A DNA stretch of 64,000 nt, taken from the NCBI RefSeq assembly GCF_900188375.1, contig NZ_FZOO01000011.1, positions 1 to 64,000 of the forward strand. Reading direction: 5' to 3'. Made by a program: the position numbers and the translations under genes. The stretch comes from Geodermatophilus pulveris (GTDB taxonomy: Bacteria; Actinomycetota; Actinomycetes; Mycobacteriales; Geodermatophilaceae). Below, piece after piece: positions 49,924-58,140 of this stretch. The notes under the pieces are model-generated. The model made no database searches. It worked only from the letters and a program-made list of their open reading frames with translations, and was not told the DNA's origin. The first letter of the stretch is position 1. Each line of letters begins with the position of its first letter.

Positions 49924-50687
49924 CCGGGGTGCACGAGGCCGCCGGCGCGCTCGTCGACGCGCTCACCGGCTACGCCCGGGACCCCGACCCGGACCTCACG
50001 CTCGTCGTCGTCCACCACGGCGGCAAGCGCAACGAGGCCCTGGTCAAGGCGTTCACCGCCGCGGGAGCGGCGGTCGACGACTGCCCGAAGGTCACCTCCG
50101 TGAGCGACCGGATCGCCTTCGTGCGCAACGAGGTCCGCTCGGCCGGCGGCCGGGTCACCGCCGACGCCGCCGCCGCGCTCGTCGAGGCGGTCGGCGCGGA
50201 CCTGCGGCAGCTGTCCTCGGCCGCCACCCAGCTGGTCTCGGACTTCGGCGGCACCGTCGACGCCGACGCGGTCGCCCGGTTCCACCGCGGCCAGGCCGAG
50301 GTCACCGGCTTCAGCGTCGCCGAGCGGGTGCTGGTCGGCGACCGGCAGGGTTCCCTGGAGCTGCTGCGCTGGGCGCTGCAGCGCGGCGTCGCCCACGTGC
50401 TGATCGCCGACGCCATCGCCGACGGGGTGCGCACCGCGGCGCGGGTGTCCTCGGTGCGCAGCAGCAACCCCGGCGACCTCGCCCGCACGCTGAAGATGCC
50501 GCCCTGGAAGGTGAGGAAGGCCCAGGCGCAGGCCCGGGGCTGGAGCATCGAGGGCCTGCAGCAGGCGATCGGCGTGGCCGCGGAGCTCAACGCCGACGTC
50601 AAGGGCGCCGCCGCCAGCGCCGACTACGCCCTGGAGCGGGCGATCCGCCGGATCGTCGCCATCCGCCGGGAGACCGGCCGCCGCTGA
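49704..50687 (+). CDS. holA: DNA polymerase III delta subunit
   Basis: The 327-residue clamp-loader subunit has the HolA pattern: LRAVVGEEELLRARAV at the start, VTGVHEA, and the C-terminal LARTLKMPPWKVRKAQAQARGW. The GTG at 49704 lies 220 bases inside the comEC reading frame in another frame. CACCAT lies six bases before it, fitting the leaderless pattern. Confidence 0.92.
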   Translation: MAAAPPAPTSRLRAVVGEEELLRARAVSAVRAAVLERHPDAELHELAAQGLPVGELADVLAPSLFGAHRVVVVTGVHEAAGALVDALTGYARDPDPDLTLVVVHHGGKRNEALVKAFTAAGAAVDDCPKVTSVSDRIAFVRNEVRSAGGRVTADAAAALVEAVGADLRQLSSAATQLVSDFGGTVDADAVARFHRGQAEVTGFSVAERVLVGDRQGSLELLRWALQRGVAHVLIADAIADGVRTAARVSSVRSSNPGDLARTLKMPPWKVRKAQAQARGWSIEGLQQAIGVAAELNADVKGAAASADYALERAIRRIVAIRRETGRR

Positions 50688-50703
50688 GGGTCTCCGCGAG
50701 ACG

Positions 50704-50739
50704 CGACGAGCCCCGTCCCGCGGGGGGAGGGGCTCGTCG
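50704..50739. terminator. bidirectional terminator between holA and rpsT
   Basis: The arms CGACGAGCCCC and GGGGCTCGTCG flank a GC loop between the convergent holA and rpsT genes. Confidence 0.75.
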
Positions 50740-50765
50740 GAGACCGCGCGGGCGCGGCCGACAGG

Positions 50766-51032
50766 TCAGCTGGCGAGGTCGGTCAGCCGCCTGGCCATGC
50801 CGGACTTGCGGTTCGCGGCCTGGTTCTTGTGGATGACGCCCTTGCTGGCGGCCTTGTCCAGCGCCTTGCTGGCCGTCTGCAGCGCGGTCGTGGCGGCGGC
50901 GGCGTCACCGGCGTCGGCGGCGGTGCGGAAGCGGCGGACGGCCGTCTTCAGCGCGGACTTGACCGCGACGTTGCGCTGGCGCGCCTTCTCGTTGGTCTTG
51001 TTCCGCTTGATCTGGGACTTGATGTTCGCCAC
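50766..51032 (-). CDS. rpsT: 30S ribosomal protein S20
   Basis: The 88-residue basic helical protein begins [20 protein letters not shown] and ends [20 protein letters not shown], the S20 signature. It lies on the strand opposite to holA and lepA, as in other actinobacteria. The start is GTG, with GAGGCTC upstream. Confidence 0.97.
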   Translation of the reverse strand: MANIKSQIKRNKTNEKARQRNVAVKSALKTAVRRFRTAADAGDAAAATTALQTASKALDKAASKGVIHKNQAANRKSGMARRLTDLAS

Positions 51033-51209
51033 GCGTGAGCCTCGGGTGTCTCGCAGGGAGTGGGGTCTGACGTGCGTCCGGACGGCGTGCGTCAGCGGAC
51101 CGGCCTGCCAGGCTACCAGCGCCCTCCGCGCCGACCCACCCGGCGGGTACGCGCCCGCCCGGCATCGGTGGCGCGACGACGCGACGGGCCGTGGGACGAT
51201 GGGCGCACT

Positions 51210-53036
51210 GTGACGACTCCCGCCTCCACCGATCCCGCCCGGATCCGGAACTTCTGCATCATCGCCCACATCGACCACGGCAAGTCGACGCTGGCCGACC
51301 GGATGCTCGAGGTGACCGGGATCGTCGAGGGACGGCAGATGCGGGCCCAGTACCTCGACCGGATGGACATCGAGCGCGAGCGCGGCATCACCATCAAGGC
51401 GCAGAACGTTCGCCTGCCGTGGACGGTCGGGGAGACCGACCACGTGCTGCACATGATCGACACCCCGGGCCACGTGGACTTCACCTACGAGGTGTCCCGG
51501 TCACTGGCGGCCTGCGAGGGCGCGGTGCTGCTGGTCGACGCCGCCCAGGGCATCGAGGCGCAGACGCTGGCCAACCTGTACCTGGCGCTGGAGAACGACC
51601 TCACCATCATCCCGGTGCTCAACAAGATCGACCTGCCGGCGGCCCAGCCGGAGCGGTACGCCGCGGAGATCGCGCACATCATCGGCTGCGACCCCGACGA
51701 GGTGCTGCGGGTCAGCGGCAAGACCGGCGAGGGCGTGCCCGAGCTGCTCGACCAGATCGTCGCGCAGGTCCCGGCGCCGGAGGGCGAGGCCGAGGCCCCC
51801 GCCCGGGCGATGATCTTCGACTCGGTCTACGACATCTACCGCGGCGTCATCACCTACGTCCGCGTGGTCGACGGCCGGATCTCCGCCCGCGAGCGGATCA
51901 AGATGATGTCCACCGGCGCCACGCACGAGCTGCTGGAGATCGGCGTCATCTCCCCGGAGCCCAAGCCGGTCGCCAGCCTCGGGGTCGGCGAGGTCGGCTA
52001 CTTCATCACCGGGGTGAAGGACGTCCGCCAGTCCCGCGTCGGCGACACCGTGACGCTGCAGCACCGGCCGGCCGCCGAGCCGATCGGCGGGTACAGCGAC
52101 CCCAGGCCGATGGTCTACTCCGGCCTGTACCCGATCGACGGCAGCGAGTACCCGCTGCTGCGCGAGTCGCTGGACAAGCTGCTGCTCAACGACGCCGCGC
52201 TGACCTACGAGCCGGAGACCTCCGCCGCGCTCGGCTTCGGCTTCCGGGTCGGCTTCCTCGGCCTGCTGCACCTGGAGATCGTCCGCGAGCGGCTGGAGCG
52301 CGAGGCGGGCATCAGCCTGATCTCCACCGCGCCCAACGTCGTCTACCGGGTGGTCATGGAGGACGGCACGGAGATCACCGTGACCAACCCCAGCGACTGG
52401 CCCAGCGGCAAGATCGACCGGGTCTACGAGCCGATCGTCAACGCCACGATCATCGCGCCGACCGACTACACCGGCGCGATCATGGAGCTGTGCCAGAGCC
52501 GGCGCGGCCAGCTCGGCGGCATGGACTACCTGAGCGAGTCCCGGGTCGAGCTGCGCTACACGCTGCCCCTCGGCGAGATCATCTTCGACTTCTTCGACGC
52601 GCTGAAGTCGCGCACCCGCGGCTACGCCAGCCTGGACTACTCCGAGGCCGGCGAGCAGGAGTCCTCGCTGGTCAAGGTGGACATCCTGCTGCAGGGCGAG
52701 GCCGTCGACGCGTTCAGCGCGATCGTGCACAAGGACAAGGCGTACGGCTACGGCGTGATGATGGCCGGCAAGCTGCGCGAGCTCATCCCGCGCCAGCAGT
52801 TCGAGGTGCCCATCCAGGCCGCCGTCGGCTCCCGGGTGATCGCCCGCGAGACCGTCCGCGCCATCCGCAAGGACGTGCTGGCCAAGTGCTACGGCGGTGA
52901 CATCACCCGCAAGCGCAAGCTGCTGGAGAAGCAGAAGGAGGGCAAGAAGCGGATGAAGATGGTCGGCCGGGTCGAGGTCCCGCAGGAGGCGTTCGTGGCC
53001 GCGCTGTCCACCGCCGAGCCCACCAAGGGCAAGTGA
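51210..53036 (+). CDS. lepA: elongation factor 4 (LepA)
   Basis: The 608-residue GTPase has [10 protein letters not shown] near residue 19, [16 protein letters not shown], and the LepA-specific C-terminal domain ending [19 protein letters not shown]. It remodels stalled or initiating ribosomes. The GTG start lacks a Shine-Dalgarno; GACGAT is nine bases upstream. Confidence 0.97.
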   Translation: MTTPASTDPARIRNFCIIAHIDHGKSTLADRMLEVTGIVEGRQMRAQYLDRMDIERERGITIKAQNVRLPWTVGETDHVLHMIDTPGHVDFTYEVSRSLAACEGAVLLVDAAQGIEAQTLANLYLALENDLTIIPVLNKIDLPAAQPERYAAEIAHIIGCDPDEVLRVSGKTGEGVPELLDQIVAQVPAPEGEAEAPARAMIFDSVYDIYRGVITYVRVVDGRISARERIKMMSTGATHELLEIGVISPEPKPVASLGVGEVGYFITGVKDVRQSRVGDTVTLQHRPAAEPIGGYSDPRPMVYSGLYPIDGSEYPLLRESLDKLLLNDAALTYEPETSAALGFGFRVGFLGLLHLEIVRERLEREAGISLISTAPNVVYRVVMEDGTEITVTNPSDWPSGKIDRVYEPIVNATIIAPTDYTGAIMELCQSRRGQLGGMDYLSESRVELRYTLPLGEIIFDFFDALKSRTRGYASLDYSEAGEQESSLVKVDILLQGEAVDAFSAIVHKDKAYGYGVMMAGKLRELIPRQQFEVPIQAAVGSRVIARETVRAIRKDVLAKCYGGDITRKRKLLEKQKEGKKRMKMVGRVEVPQEAFVAALSTAEPTKGK

Positions 53037-53683
53037 CTGCCCGCGTCGAGGCCGTCTGCGTGGCCGCCGCCGGGGTGCTGGAGATCCCCGGCCGCGGCCC
53101 GACGCGCAGCGCCATCGACAAGCGGCCGGTGCCCGGGCGGGTCGCCGTCGGTCCGCTCGGCCTGGACGGCGACACCCAGGTCAACCGCAAGCACCACGGC
53201 GGCGAGGGGCAGGCGGTCTACGCCTACGCCGGTGAGGACGCCGCCTGGTGGGAGCGGGAGCTGGGCCGCGACCTGCCGGCCGGCCGGTTCGGGGAGAACC
53301 TCCGGACGGCGGGCATCGACCTGACCGCCGCGCTGCTGGGGGAGTGCTGGGAGGTCGGCACCGCGCTGGTCGAGGTGACCGCCCCGCGCACCCCGTGCGC
53401 CAAGTTCCAAGCGTACTGGGGGGTGCCCCGGCTGGTGCGGCGGTTCACCGGGCGCGGCGCGCCCGGGGCCTACCTGCGCGTGCTGCGCCCCGGTGACGTC
53501 GGCGCCGGCGACCCGCTCACCGTCGTCTCCCGCCCGGACCACGGGGTGACCATCGGCCTGGCGTTCCGGGCGCTGCTGACCGAGCGCGACCGGCTGCCCG
53601 AGCTGCTCCCGGCGCTGTCCGCCCTGCCGCACAAGGACCAGCCGGCCGTCGCCGAGGCGATCGCGGCCCGCACCACGCCGTAG
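53033..53683 (+). CDS. MOSC domain-containing protein
   Basis: The 216-residue protein of the YiiM type has a MOSC core ([24 protein letters not shown] near residue 41) and the conserved Cys in [14 protein letters not shown] proteins bind molybdenum cofactor or carry sulfur. The GTG start overlaps the lepA stop, and the gene ends in TAG. Confidence 0.9.
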   Translation: MTARVEAVCVAAAGVLEIPGRGPTRSAIDKRPVPGRVAVGPLGLDGDTQVNRKHHGGEGQAVYAYAGEDAAWWERELGRDLPAGRFGENLRTAGIDLTAALLGECWEVGTALVEVTAPRTPCAKFQAYWGVPRLVRRFTGRGAPGAYLRVLRPGDVGAGDPLTVVSRPDHGVTIGLAFRALLTERDRLPELLPALSALPHKDQPAVAEAIAARTTP

Positions 53684-53722
53684 CCCCGCGCGGCGGGGGG
53701 CCACCGCGCAGGACGTCCTCCG

Positions 53723-54262
53723 TCACGCGGCCAGCGCCGCGACGAGGTCGCGGCGCAGCGCGGTGAGGTCCACGCCGCGGGCGCGCAGCACCTCCGCCGC
53801 CGGGCCCCGGTCCTCGCGGAGCAGTCCGAGCAGGACGTGCGTGTCGGTGATGCGGTCGTGCCGCAGCGCCAGCGCCTCGCGCAGCGACAGCTCGAGGGCC
53901 TTCTTCGCCCCCGGGGTGAACCGCAGGTGGGCGCGGCCCGCCCGCTGCCCGCCGCGCCGGGCCTCCAGCGCGCCCGGCCCGAAGGCCGCCTCCACGACGT
54001 CCCGGACGGCGTCCAGGTCGATGCCCAGCGTGCGCAGCGCGTCGGCGTCCAGGTCGCCCCCGCCCGCCCGCTGCCGGACGGCGGCCGCCACCCCGTCGCG
54101 GGTCAGCCCGTACCGGCCCAGGACGACGGCCGCCGGCGTGTCCTGGCCGAGCAGCGCCAGCAGCAGGTGCTCGGTGCCGACGGAGTCGTGCCGCAGCGTG
54201 CGGGCCTCCTCCTGCGCCGAGACGACGACCTGCCGGGCCTCGGCCGTGAACCTGTCGAACAC
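53723..54262 (-). CDS. double Clp_N-domain protein without ATPase
   Basis: The 179-residue protein consists of ClpC/ClpA N-domain repeats (FDRFTAEARQVVVSAQEEAR and DSVGTEHLLLALL; then FTPGAKKALELSLREA and ITDTHVLLGLL). There is no AAA+ module. It resembles stand-alone ClpC N-domain proteins of actinobacteria, which may sequester Clp adaptors, substrates or damaging ligands. It follows the HTH gene by three bases, so it is in one operon with it. Confidence 0.88.
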   Translation of the reverse strand: MFDRFTAEARQVVVSAQEEARTLRHDSVGTEHLLLALLGQDTPAAVVLGRYGLTRDGVAAAVRQRAGGGDLDADALRTLGIDLDAVRDVVEAAFGPGALEARRGGQRAGRAHLRFTPGAKKALELSLREALALRHDRITDTHVLLGLLREDRGPAAEVLRARGVDLTALRRDLVAALAA

Positions 54263-54265
54263 CGG

Positions 54266-54499
54266 TCATCCCTCCCGTCGGAGCAGCCGCCGGCCGCCCG
54301 CGTGCTTCTTGTGCACCGCCTGCCGGGTGACGCCCAGGTGCTGGGCGACCTGCTCCCACGTCCAGCCCTGGCCGCGGGCGTTGTCCACCTGCAGGGCCTC
54401 CAGCCGCTCGACCAGGTCGCGCAGCGCCCGGACCGCCCGCAGCCCGACCGCCGGGTCCCGGCTGCTGGCCGCGGAGGCCACCTGTGCCGTGTCTGCCAT
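54266..54499 (-). CDS. small helix-turn-helix DNA-binding protein
   Basis: The 77-residue protein has a single HTH (GWTWEQVAQHLGVTRQAVHKKH) near the C-terminus. It is the first gene of the pair with the Clp_N protein. Two palindromes directly upstream of its ATG are probably its own operator. A longer start (GTG at 54529) would lie within the palindromes and is less likely. Confidence 0.82.
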   Translation of the reverse strand: MADTAQVASAASSRDPAVGLRAVRALRDLVERLEALQVDNARGQGWTWEQVAQHLGVTRQAVHKKHAGGRRLLRREG

Positions 54500-54502
54500 G
54501 CC

Positions 54503-54547
54503 GTCAACTGTGGTTGACGTGCGGGACATCTGTCAACCTGCTTTGAC
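54503..54547. promoter_or_regulatory. tandem GTCAA-N6-TTGAC palindromes
   Basis: GTCAACTGTGGTTGAC (54503-54518) and GTCAACCTGCTTTGAC (54532-54547) share arms GTCAA and TTGAC, with centres 29 bases apart. They lie just upstream of the HTH gene and overlap TTGACA, a possible -35. Autoregulation by the HTH protein is the likeliest reading. Confidence 0.65.
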
Positions 54548-54553
54548 GCGCGG

Positions 54554-55005
54554 TCAGCGGCGGCGGATGTCGTGCCGGCCGCCCCGCGGGGAGCGCCGCG
54601 GCGGCCGCCGCCCCGCGGCGTCCTGCCGGGTCACCCGCTGCTGGACGACCGTCCACGCCAGGTCGTGCCAGACCGTGCCGGTCGCCCCGACCCGCGCGCC
54701 GCGGTGCCGCCGCCACAAGCCGCGCAACGGGCCGGACGCCGGTGCGGAGCCGGCCGGGTCGTCGGCCAGGCCGAGCAGCCGGGGGGCCCGCTCGAGCAGC
54801 CAGCCCGCCCCGTCACCGGGGGCGGTGACGTCCACCTGCGTGCAGCCGGCGTCCCAGGCCACGCGCGGCACGCCGGGCCCCTGCGGGTCGGCGTCGCGCG
54901 GGTGACGGCGCCGGTCCCCAGGCGCACCGTCGGGTCGCCCGGCAGCGCGGCCAGGGGGCCGAGCACCAGCCGCGGGTGGACGCCGTCCAGGGCCAGGACC
55001 GTCAC
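54554..55005 (-). pseudogene. truncated, frameshifted DNA-3-methyladenine glycosylase (AlkA-like) remnant
   Basis: From the GTG at 55005 the frame reads LALDGVHPRLVLGPLAAL and LGTGAVTRA. Near 54900 the reading shifts one frame to GVPRVAWDAGCTQVDVTA, LLERAPRLLGL and VWHDLAWTVVQQRVTR, the N-terminal half of AlkA-like glycosylases. It ends soon after, so the catalytic HhH-GPD part is missing. The gene is thus broken twice. Confidence 0.65.
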
Positions 55006-55039
55006 CGGGCGAGGATGGCAGCACCCGGTGACCGACGGG

Positions 55040-56017
55040 TCAGAGCGTGAAGACGATCTTCCCCGCGGTACGTCCCTCGTGCATCCGCGCGAAGCCCTCG
55101 CGGGCCTGCGCCAGTGGCAGCTCGACGTCGATGACCGGGCGGACGCCGGTCACCGCGCACATCCGCACCAGCGACTCGAGCTCCTCGCGGGTGCCCATCG
55201 TCGACCCGATCACCGACAGCTGGGTGAAGAAGACCCGGTTGAGCTCGGCGCCGGGGTTGAAGCCGGTGGTCGCGCCCGAGGTGACGATGACGCCGCCGGG
55301 CCGCAGCGACTTCACGCTGTGGCTCCAGGTCGCCTCGCCGACGGTCTCCATGACGCCGTCCACCCGCTCGGGCACCCGCGCGCCGGTCTCGAACGCCTGG
55401 TCCGCGCCGAGGGCCAGCGCGGCCTGCCGCTTCTCCTGACTGCGCCCGGTCACCCACATCCGGAAGCCGGCCGCCCGCCCCAGCACGACCAGCGCGGTGG
55501 CCACGCCACCGCTGGCGCCCTGCACGAGCACCGTCGCGCCCGGCCGCAGGCCGGACTTCACGAACAGCATCCGGTAGGCGGTGAGCCACGCGGTGGGCAG
55601 GCAGGCGGCCTCGGCGAAGGACAGCTCGGCCGGCTTGGGCACCAGGTTGCCCCGCGGGACGGTGACCCGCTCGGCCATCGTGCCCTGGTGCAGCTCGGAG
55701 AACAGCGTCCGCTTGGGGTCCAGCGTCTCGTCGCCGCGCCAGCCGGGGCTGGCCACGACGCCGTGCACGATCACCTCGTTGCCGTCCTCGTCCAGCCCGG
55801 CCGCGTCGGTGCCCAGCACCATCGGCATCCGCTCGGCCGGCAGGCCCACCCCGCGCAGGCTGAACAGGTCGTGGTGGTTGAGCGAGGCGGCCCGCACCTG
55901 CACCGTCGTCCAGCCGTCGGGCACCTCCGGCTCGGGCCGGTCGCCGACCTCCAGGACGGAGAGCGGGTCCTCGGGGGCGGGCGTCGAGACGAAGGCGGCG
56001 AGCATGGTCGCGAGCAT
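55040..56017 (-). CDS. medium-chain dehydrogenase/reductase, zinc-independent type
   Basis: The 325-residue protein has a GroES-like N-domain (AASLNHHDLFSLRG) in which the usual catalytic Cys is Asn, no structural zinc Cys cluster, and a Rossmann motif VQGASGGVATAL. It is therefore probably an NADPH-dependent quinone-oxidoreductase-like enzyme. The substrate is unknown. It starts two bases after the upstream fusion gene. Confidence 0.88.
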   Translation of the reverse strand: MLATMLAAFVSTPAPEDPLSVLEVGDRPEPEVPDGWTTVQVRAASLNHHDLFSLRGVGLPAERMPMVLGTDAAGLDEDGNEVIVHGVVASPGWRGDETLDPKRTLFSELHQGTMAERVTVPRGNLVPKPAELSFAEAACLPTAWLTAYRMLFVKSGLRPGATVLVQGASGGVATALVVLGRAAGFRMWVTGRSQEKRQAALALGADQAFETGARVPERVDGVMETVGEATWSHSVKSLRPGGVIVTSGATTGFNPGAELNRVFFTQLSVIGSTMGTREELESLVRMCAVTGVRPVIDVELPLAQAREGFARMHEGRTAGKIVFTL

Positions 56018-56018
56018 G

Positions 56019-56816
56019 TCACCGCGGCCTGGGGGGTCGCACGGCGACAGCGGCGGCGGGGCCGGCGGCCGCCCGCCGGTCGAGGACGGCCCGCTCGGCC
56101 GGGTTGCCGCTGAGCTCGGCGGCCCGCCGCCAGGCCGCGGCCGCGCCGGCGGCGTCCCCGGCCCGCTCCAGCAGGTCGGCGTGCGCGGCGTGCAGCGGCA
56201 CGTACCCGGCCAGCCGGCCGTCGGCGAGCACCGGCGCCAGCAGCGCCAGCCCCGCCTCCGGGCCCTCGGCCCGCCCGACGGCGACCGCGCGGTTGACCGT
56301 GACGACCGGGGAGGGCGCCAGCCGGTCCAGCAGCCGGTAGAGGTCGGCGATGCGCGCCCAGTCGACCCCCGCGGCGTCCGGCGCGGCCGCGTGCAGGGCG
56401 GCGATGACGGCCTGCACCTGGTACGGGCCGACCGGGGACCGGCCGGTGGTGGCCAGCAGCGCCCGGGCCTCGGCGACGGCGGCGGCGTCCCACCGGCTGC
56501 GGTCCTGCTCGGCGAACGGGACGGGGCGTCCCTCGCCGTCCTCGCGGGCCGCCGCGCGCGAGTGCTGCAGCAGCATCAGCGCGAGCAGCCCGGTCGTCTC
56601 GGCGTCCCCGTCGGCGAACGGGCCGTCGGTGAGCAGCCGCTGCCCGTCGCGCACCCGCACGGTGGTCGCCGTCCCGCTGTCCTGCAGGCCGGCGCCGCCG
56701 ACCAGGATGGCGGCCTCGTGCAGCGCGAGGGTGTAGGCGGCCCAGTCGGCGGGCTGCGCGGCCTGCGGGTCGTCCCAGGCGGCGGGGTCGTGCGCCAGGA
56801 CCATCAGGTACTGCAT
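56019..56816 (-). CDS. DGPF (YCII)-domain fused to ECF42-type sigma C-terminal extension
   Basis: The 265-residue product joins two normally separate neighbours. Residues 1-69 are the N-terminal part of a YCII/DGPF protein (MQYLMVLAHDP to LLTDGPFAD). From residue 70 on it is the TPR-like C-terminal extension of ECF42 sigma factors (ETTGLLALMLL; VPFAEQDRSRWD; PSPVVTVNRAVAVG). The rest of the DGPF domain and sigma regions 2 and 4 are absent. An in-frame deletion across two adjacent genes explains this best. It cannot act as a sigma factor; whether it is functional is unknown. Confidence 0.8.
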   Translation of the reverse strand: MQYLMVLAHDPAAWDDPQAAQPADWAAYTLALHEAAILVGGAGLQDSGTATTVRVRDGQRLLTDGPFADGDAETTGLLALMLLQHSRAAAREDGEGRPVPFAEQDRSRWDAAAVAEARALLATTGRSPVGPYQVQAVIAALHAAAPDAAGVDWARIADLYRLLDRLAPSPVVTVNRAVAVGRAEGPEAGLALLAPVLADGRLAGYVPLHAAHADLLERAGDAAGAAAAWRRAAELSGNPAERAVLDRRAAAGPAAAVAVRPPRPR

Positions 56817-56930
56817 CGTCGTCCTCCTCGGTCGGGGGACGCCCCGGTCGGTGCGTCCTGCCCTGACGACGCGCCGCGGGAGCTCCGGAGGACACCCTGC
56901 CGCCGATCCCCCCGGTGTGGGCGGATCGAC

Positions 56931-57938
56931 TCAGCGGACGACGACCACGTGCTCCCCGCGCGGGACGAACTCGCCGATCACCGGGGCACCGGGGACCTCG
57001 CCGCCGAGCAGCAGCCCCCCGGAGGTCTGCGCGTCGGCCAGCAGCAGCGCCTCGTCCTCGCCGACGGCGGACAGGTCGGCGTGCGGCCGCACCCAGTCCA
57101 GGTTGCGCCGGGTGCCGCCGGAGACGAAGCCCTCGGCCAGCGCCGCCCGCGCCCCGGCCAGGTAGGGGACGGCGGCGGCGTCGACCACCGCGGTCACCCC
57201 GCTGGCCCGGGCCATCTTGTACAGGTGGCCGAGCAGGCCGAACCCGGTCACGTCGGTGCCCGCGCGGATCCCGGCGGCCACCGCGGCGCGGCCGGCCTCC
57301 CGGTTCAGCGCCGTCATGGCGGCCACCGCCTCCTCCGACACCTCGCCGGTGGCCTTCATCCGGTTGTTGAGCACGCCGATGCCCAGCGGCTTGGTCAGCG
57401 ACAGGGCCGTCCCGGCGACGGCGGCGGAGTTGGTGATCACGCGGTCGACGTCGACGACGCCGGTGACCGCCATGCCGTACTTGGGCTCGGGGTCGTCGAT
57501 GGAGTGCCCGCCGCCGACGTGGCAGCCGGCCTCCTGGGCGGCCGCCAGCCCGCCGCGCAGCACCTCGGCGGCGAGCTCGGCGGGCAGCACGTCGCGCGGC
57601 CAGCCGAGCAGGTTGACCGCGACCACCGGGGTGCCGCCCATGGCGTAGACGTCGGACAGCGCGTTGGCCGCCGCGATCCGGCCGAAGGTGTGGGCGTCGT
57701 CGACGACGGGGGTGAAGAAGTCGGTGGTGAGCACGATGCCCTGCCCCCCGGCGATCCGGACGACGGCCGCGTCGTCGCCGTCGTCCAGGCCGACGACCAG
57801 CTCGGCGGCCGGGTCGGTGGGGCCGGTCGCGGTCAGGCCGGCCACCACCGCCTCCAGCTCCCCGGGCGGGATCTTGCAGGCGCAGCCGCCCCCGTGGGCG
57901 TACTGGGTGAGCCGGGTGCGTGCGGGCGCGGTGGTCAC
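56931..57938 (-). CDS. selD: selenide, water dikinase (selenophosphate synthase)
   Basis: The 335-residue enzyme has the active-site loop GGGCACK with Cys19 at the position of the catalytic Cys/Sec and Lys22, the VVGLDDGDDAAV metal site, and LTTDFFTPVVDD. It makes selenophosphate for Sec-tRNA. It uses Cys rather than Sec at the catalytic position. On the reverse strand TACGGT (57945-57950) lies six bases before the GTG, overlapping the selC promoter. Confidence 0.96.
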   Translation of the reverse strand: MTTAPARTRLTQYAHGGGCACKIPPGELEAVVAGLTATGPTDPAAELVVGLDDGDDAAVVRIAGGQGIVLTTDFFTPVVDDAHTFGRIAAANALSDVYAMGGTPVVAVNLLGWPRDVLPAELAAEVLRGGLAAAQEAGCHVGGGHSIDDPEPKYGMAVTGVVDVDRVITNSAAVAGTALSLTKPLGIGVLNNRMKATGEVSEEAVAAMTALNREAGRAAVAAGIRAGTDVTGFGLLGHLYKMARASGVTAVVDAAAVPYLAGARAALAEGFVSGGTRRNLDWVRPHADLSAVGEDEALLLADAQTSGGLLLGGEVPGAPVIGEFVPRGEHVVVVR

Positions 57939-57944
57939 GGCTCC

Positions 57945-57954
57945 ACCGTAGGCT
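57945..57954. promoter_or_regulatory. overlapping bidirectional -10 elements for selD and selC
   Basis: ACCGTAGGCT holds TACGGT on the reverse strand (57945-57950) and TAGGCT on the forward strand (57949-57954). Each lies six or seven bases from the selD start or the selC 5' end, so both transcripts would start at the first base of the gene. Confidence 0.6.
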
Positions 57955-57961
57955 CGGCGGT

Positions 57962-58057
57962 GGAGGCGTCAGGGCGCCTGGTGGCCCCCGCGGCCTCTAA
58001 AGCCGACGTGGCCGAGCACCTCGGTCAGGCGGGTTCGATTCCCGTCCGCCTCCGCCA
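57962..58057 (+). tRNA. selC: tRNA-Sec with anticodon CUA (predicted to decode UAG)
   Basis: The 96-base gene includes CCA. The acceptor arms are GGAGGCG and CGCCUCC, followed by discriminator G. The D arm is extended with loop UGGU, the variable arm is 7 bp (GGCCGAG/CUCGGUC), and the T arm is GCGGG-UUCGAUU-CCCGU; together these mark it as tRNA-Sec. The anticodon loop is CUCUAAA (57995-58001), so bases 34-36 are CUA, not UCA. UAG-reading tRNA-Sec is known from Geodermatophilus and Blastococcus. The anticodon stem has a G-A mismatch at its outer pair and the D stem a C-C mismatch. It lies between selD and selA-selB. Confidence 0.93.
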
Positions 58058-58082
58058 GCTCGTCGTCGTCCGGGACGGCGAC

Positions 58083-58121
58083 GTCCGTCGCGGAGCCGGC
58101 CCGCCCGGCTCCGCGACGGAC
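58083..58121 (+). terminator. terminator of selC
   Basis: A perfect 17-bp stem (arms GTCCGTCGCGGAGCCGG and its complement, loop CCCGC) lies 25 bases after selC and just before TACCCT (58127-58132), the -10 of selA. Confidence 0.8.
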
Positions 58122-58140
58122 CCACCTACCCTCGGCGGCG

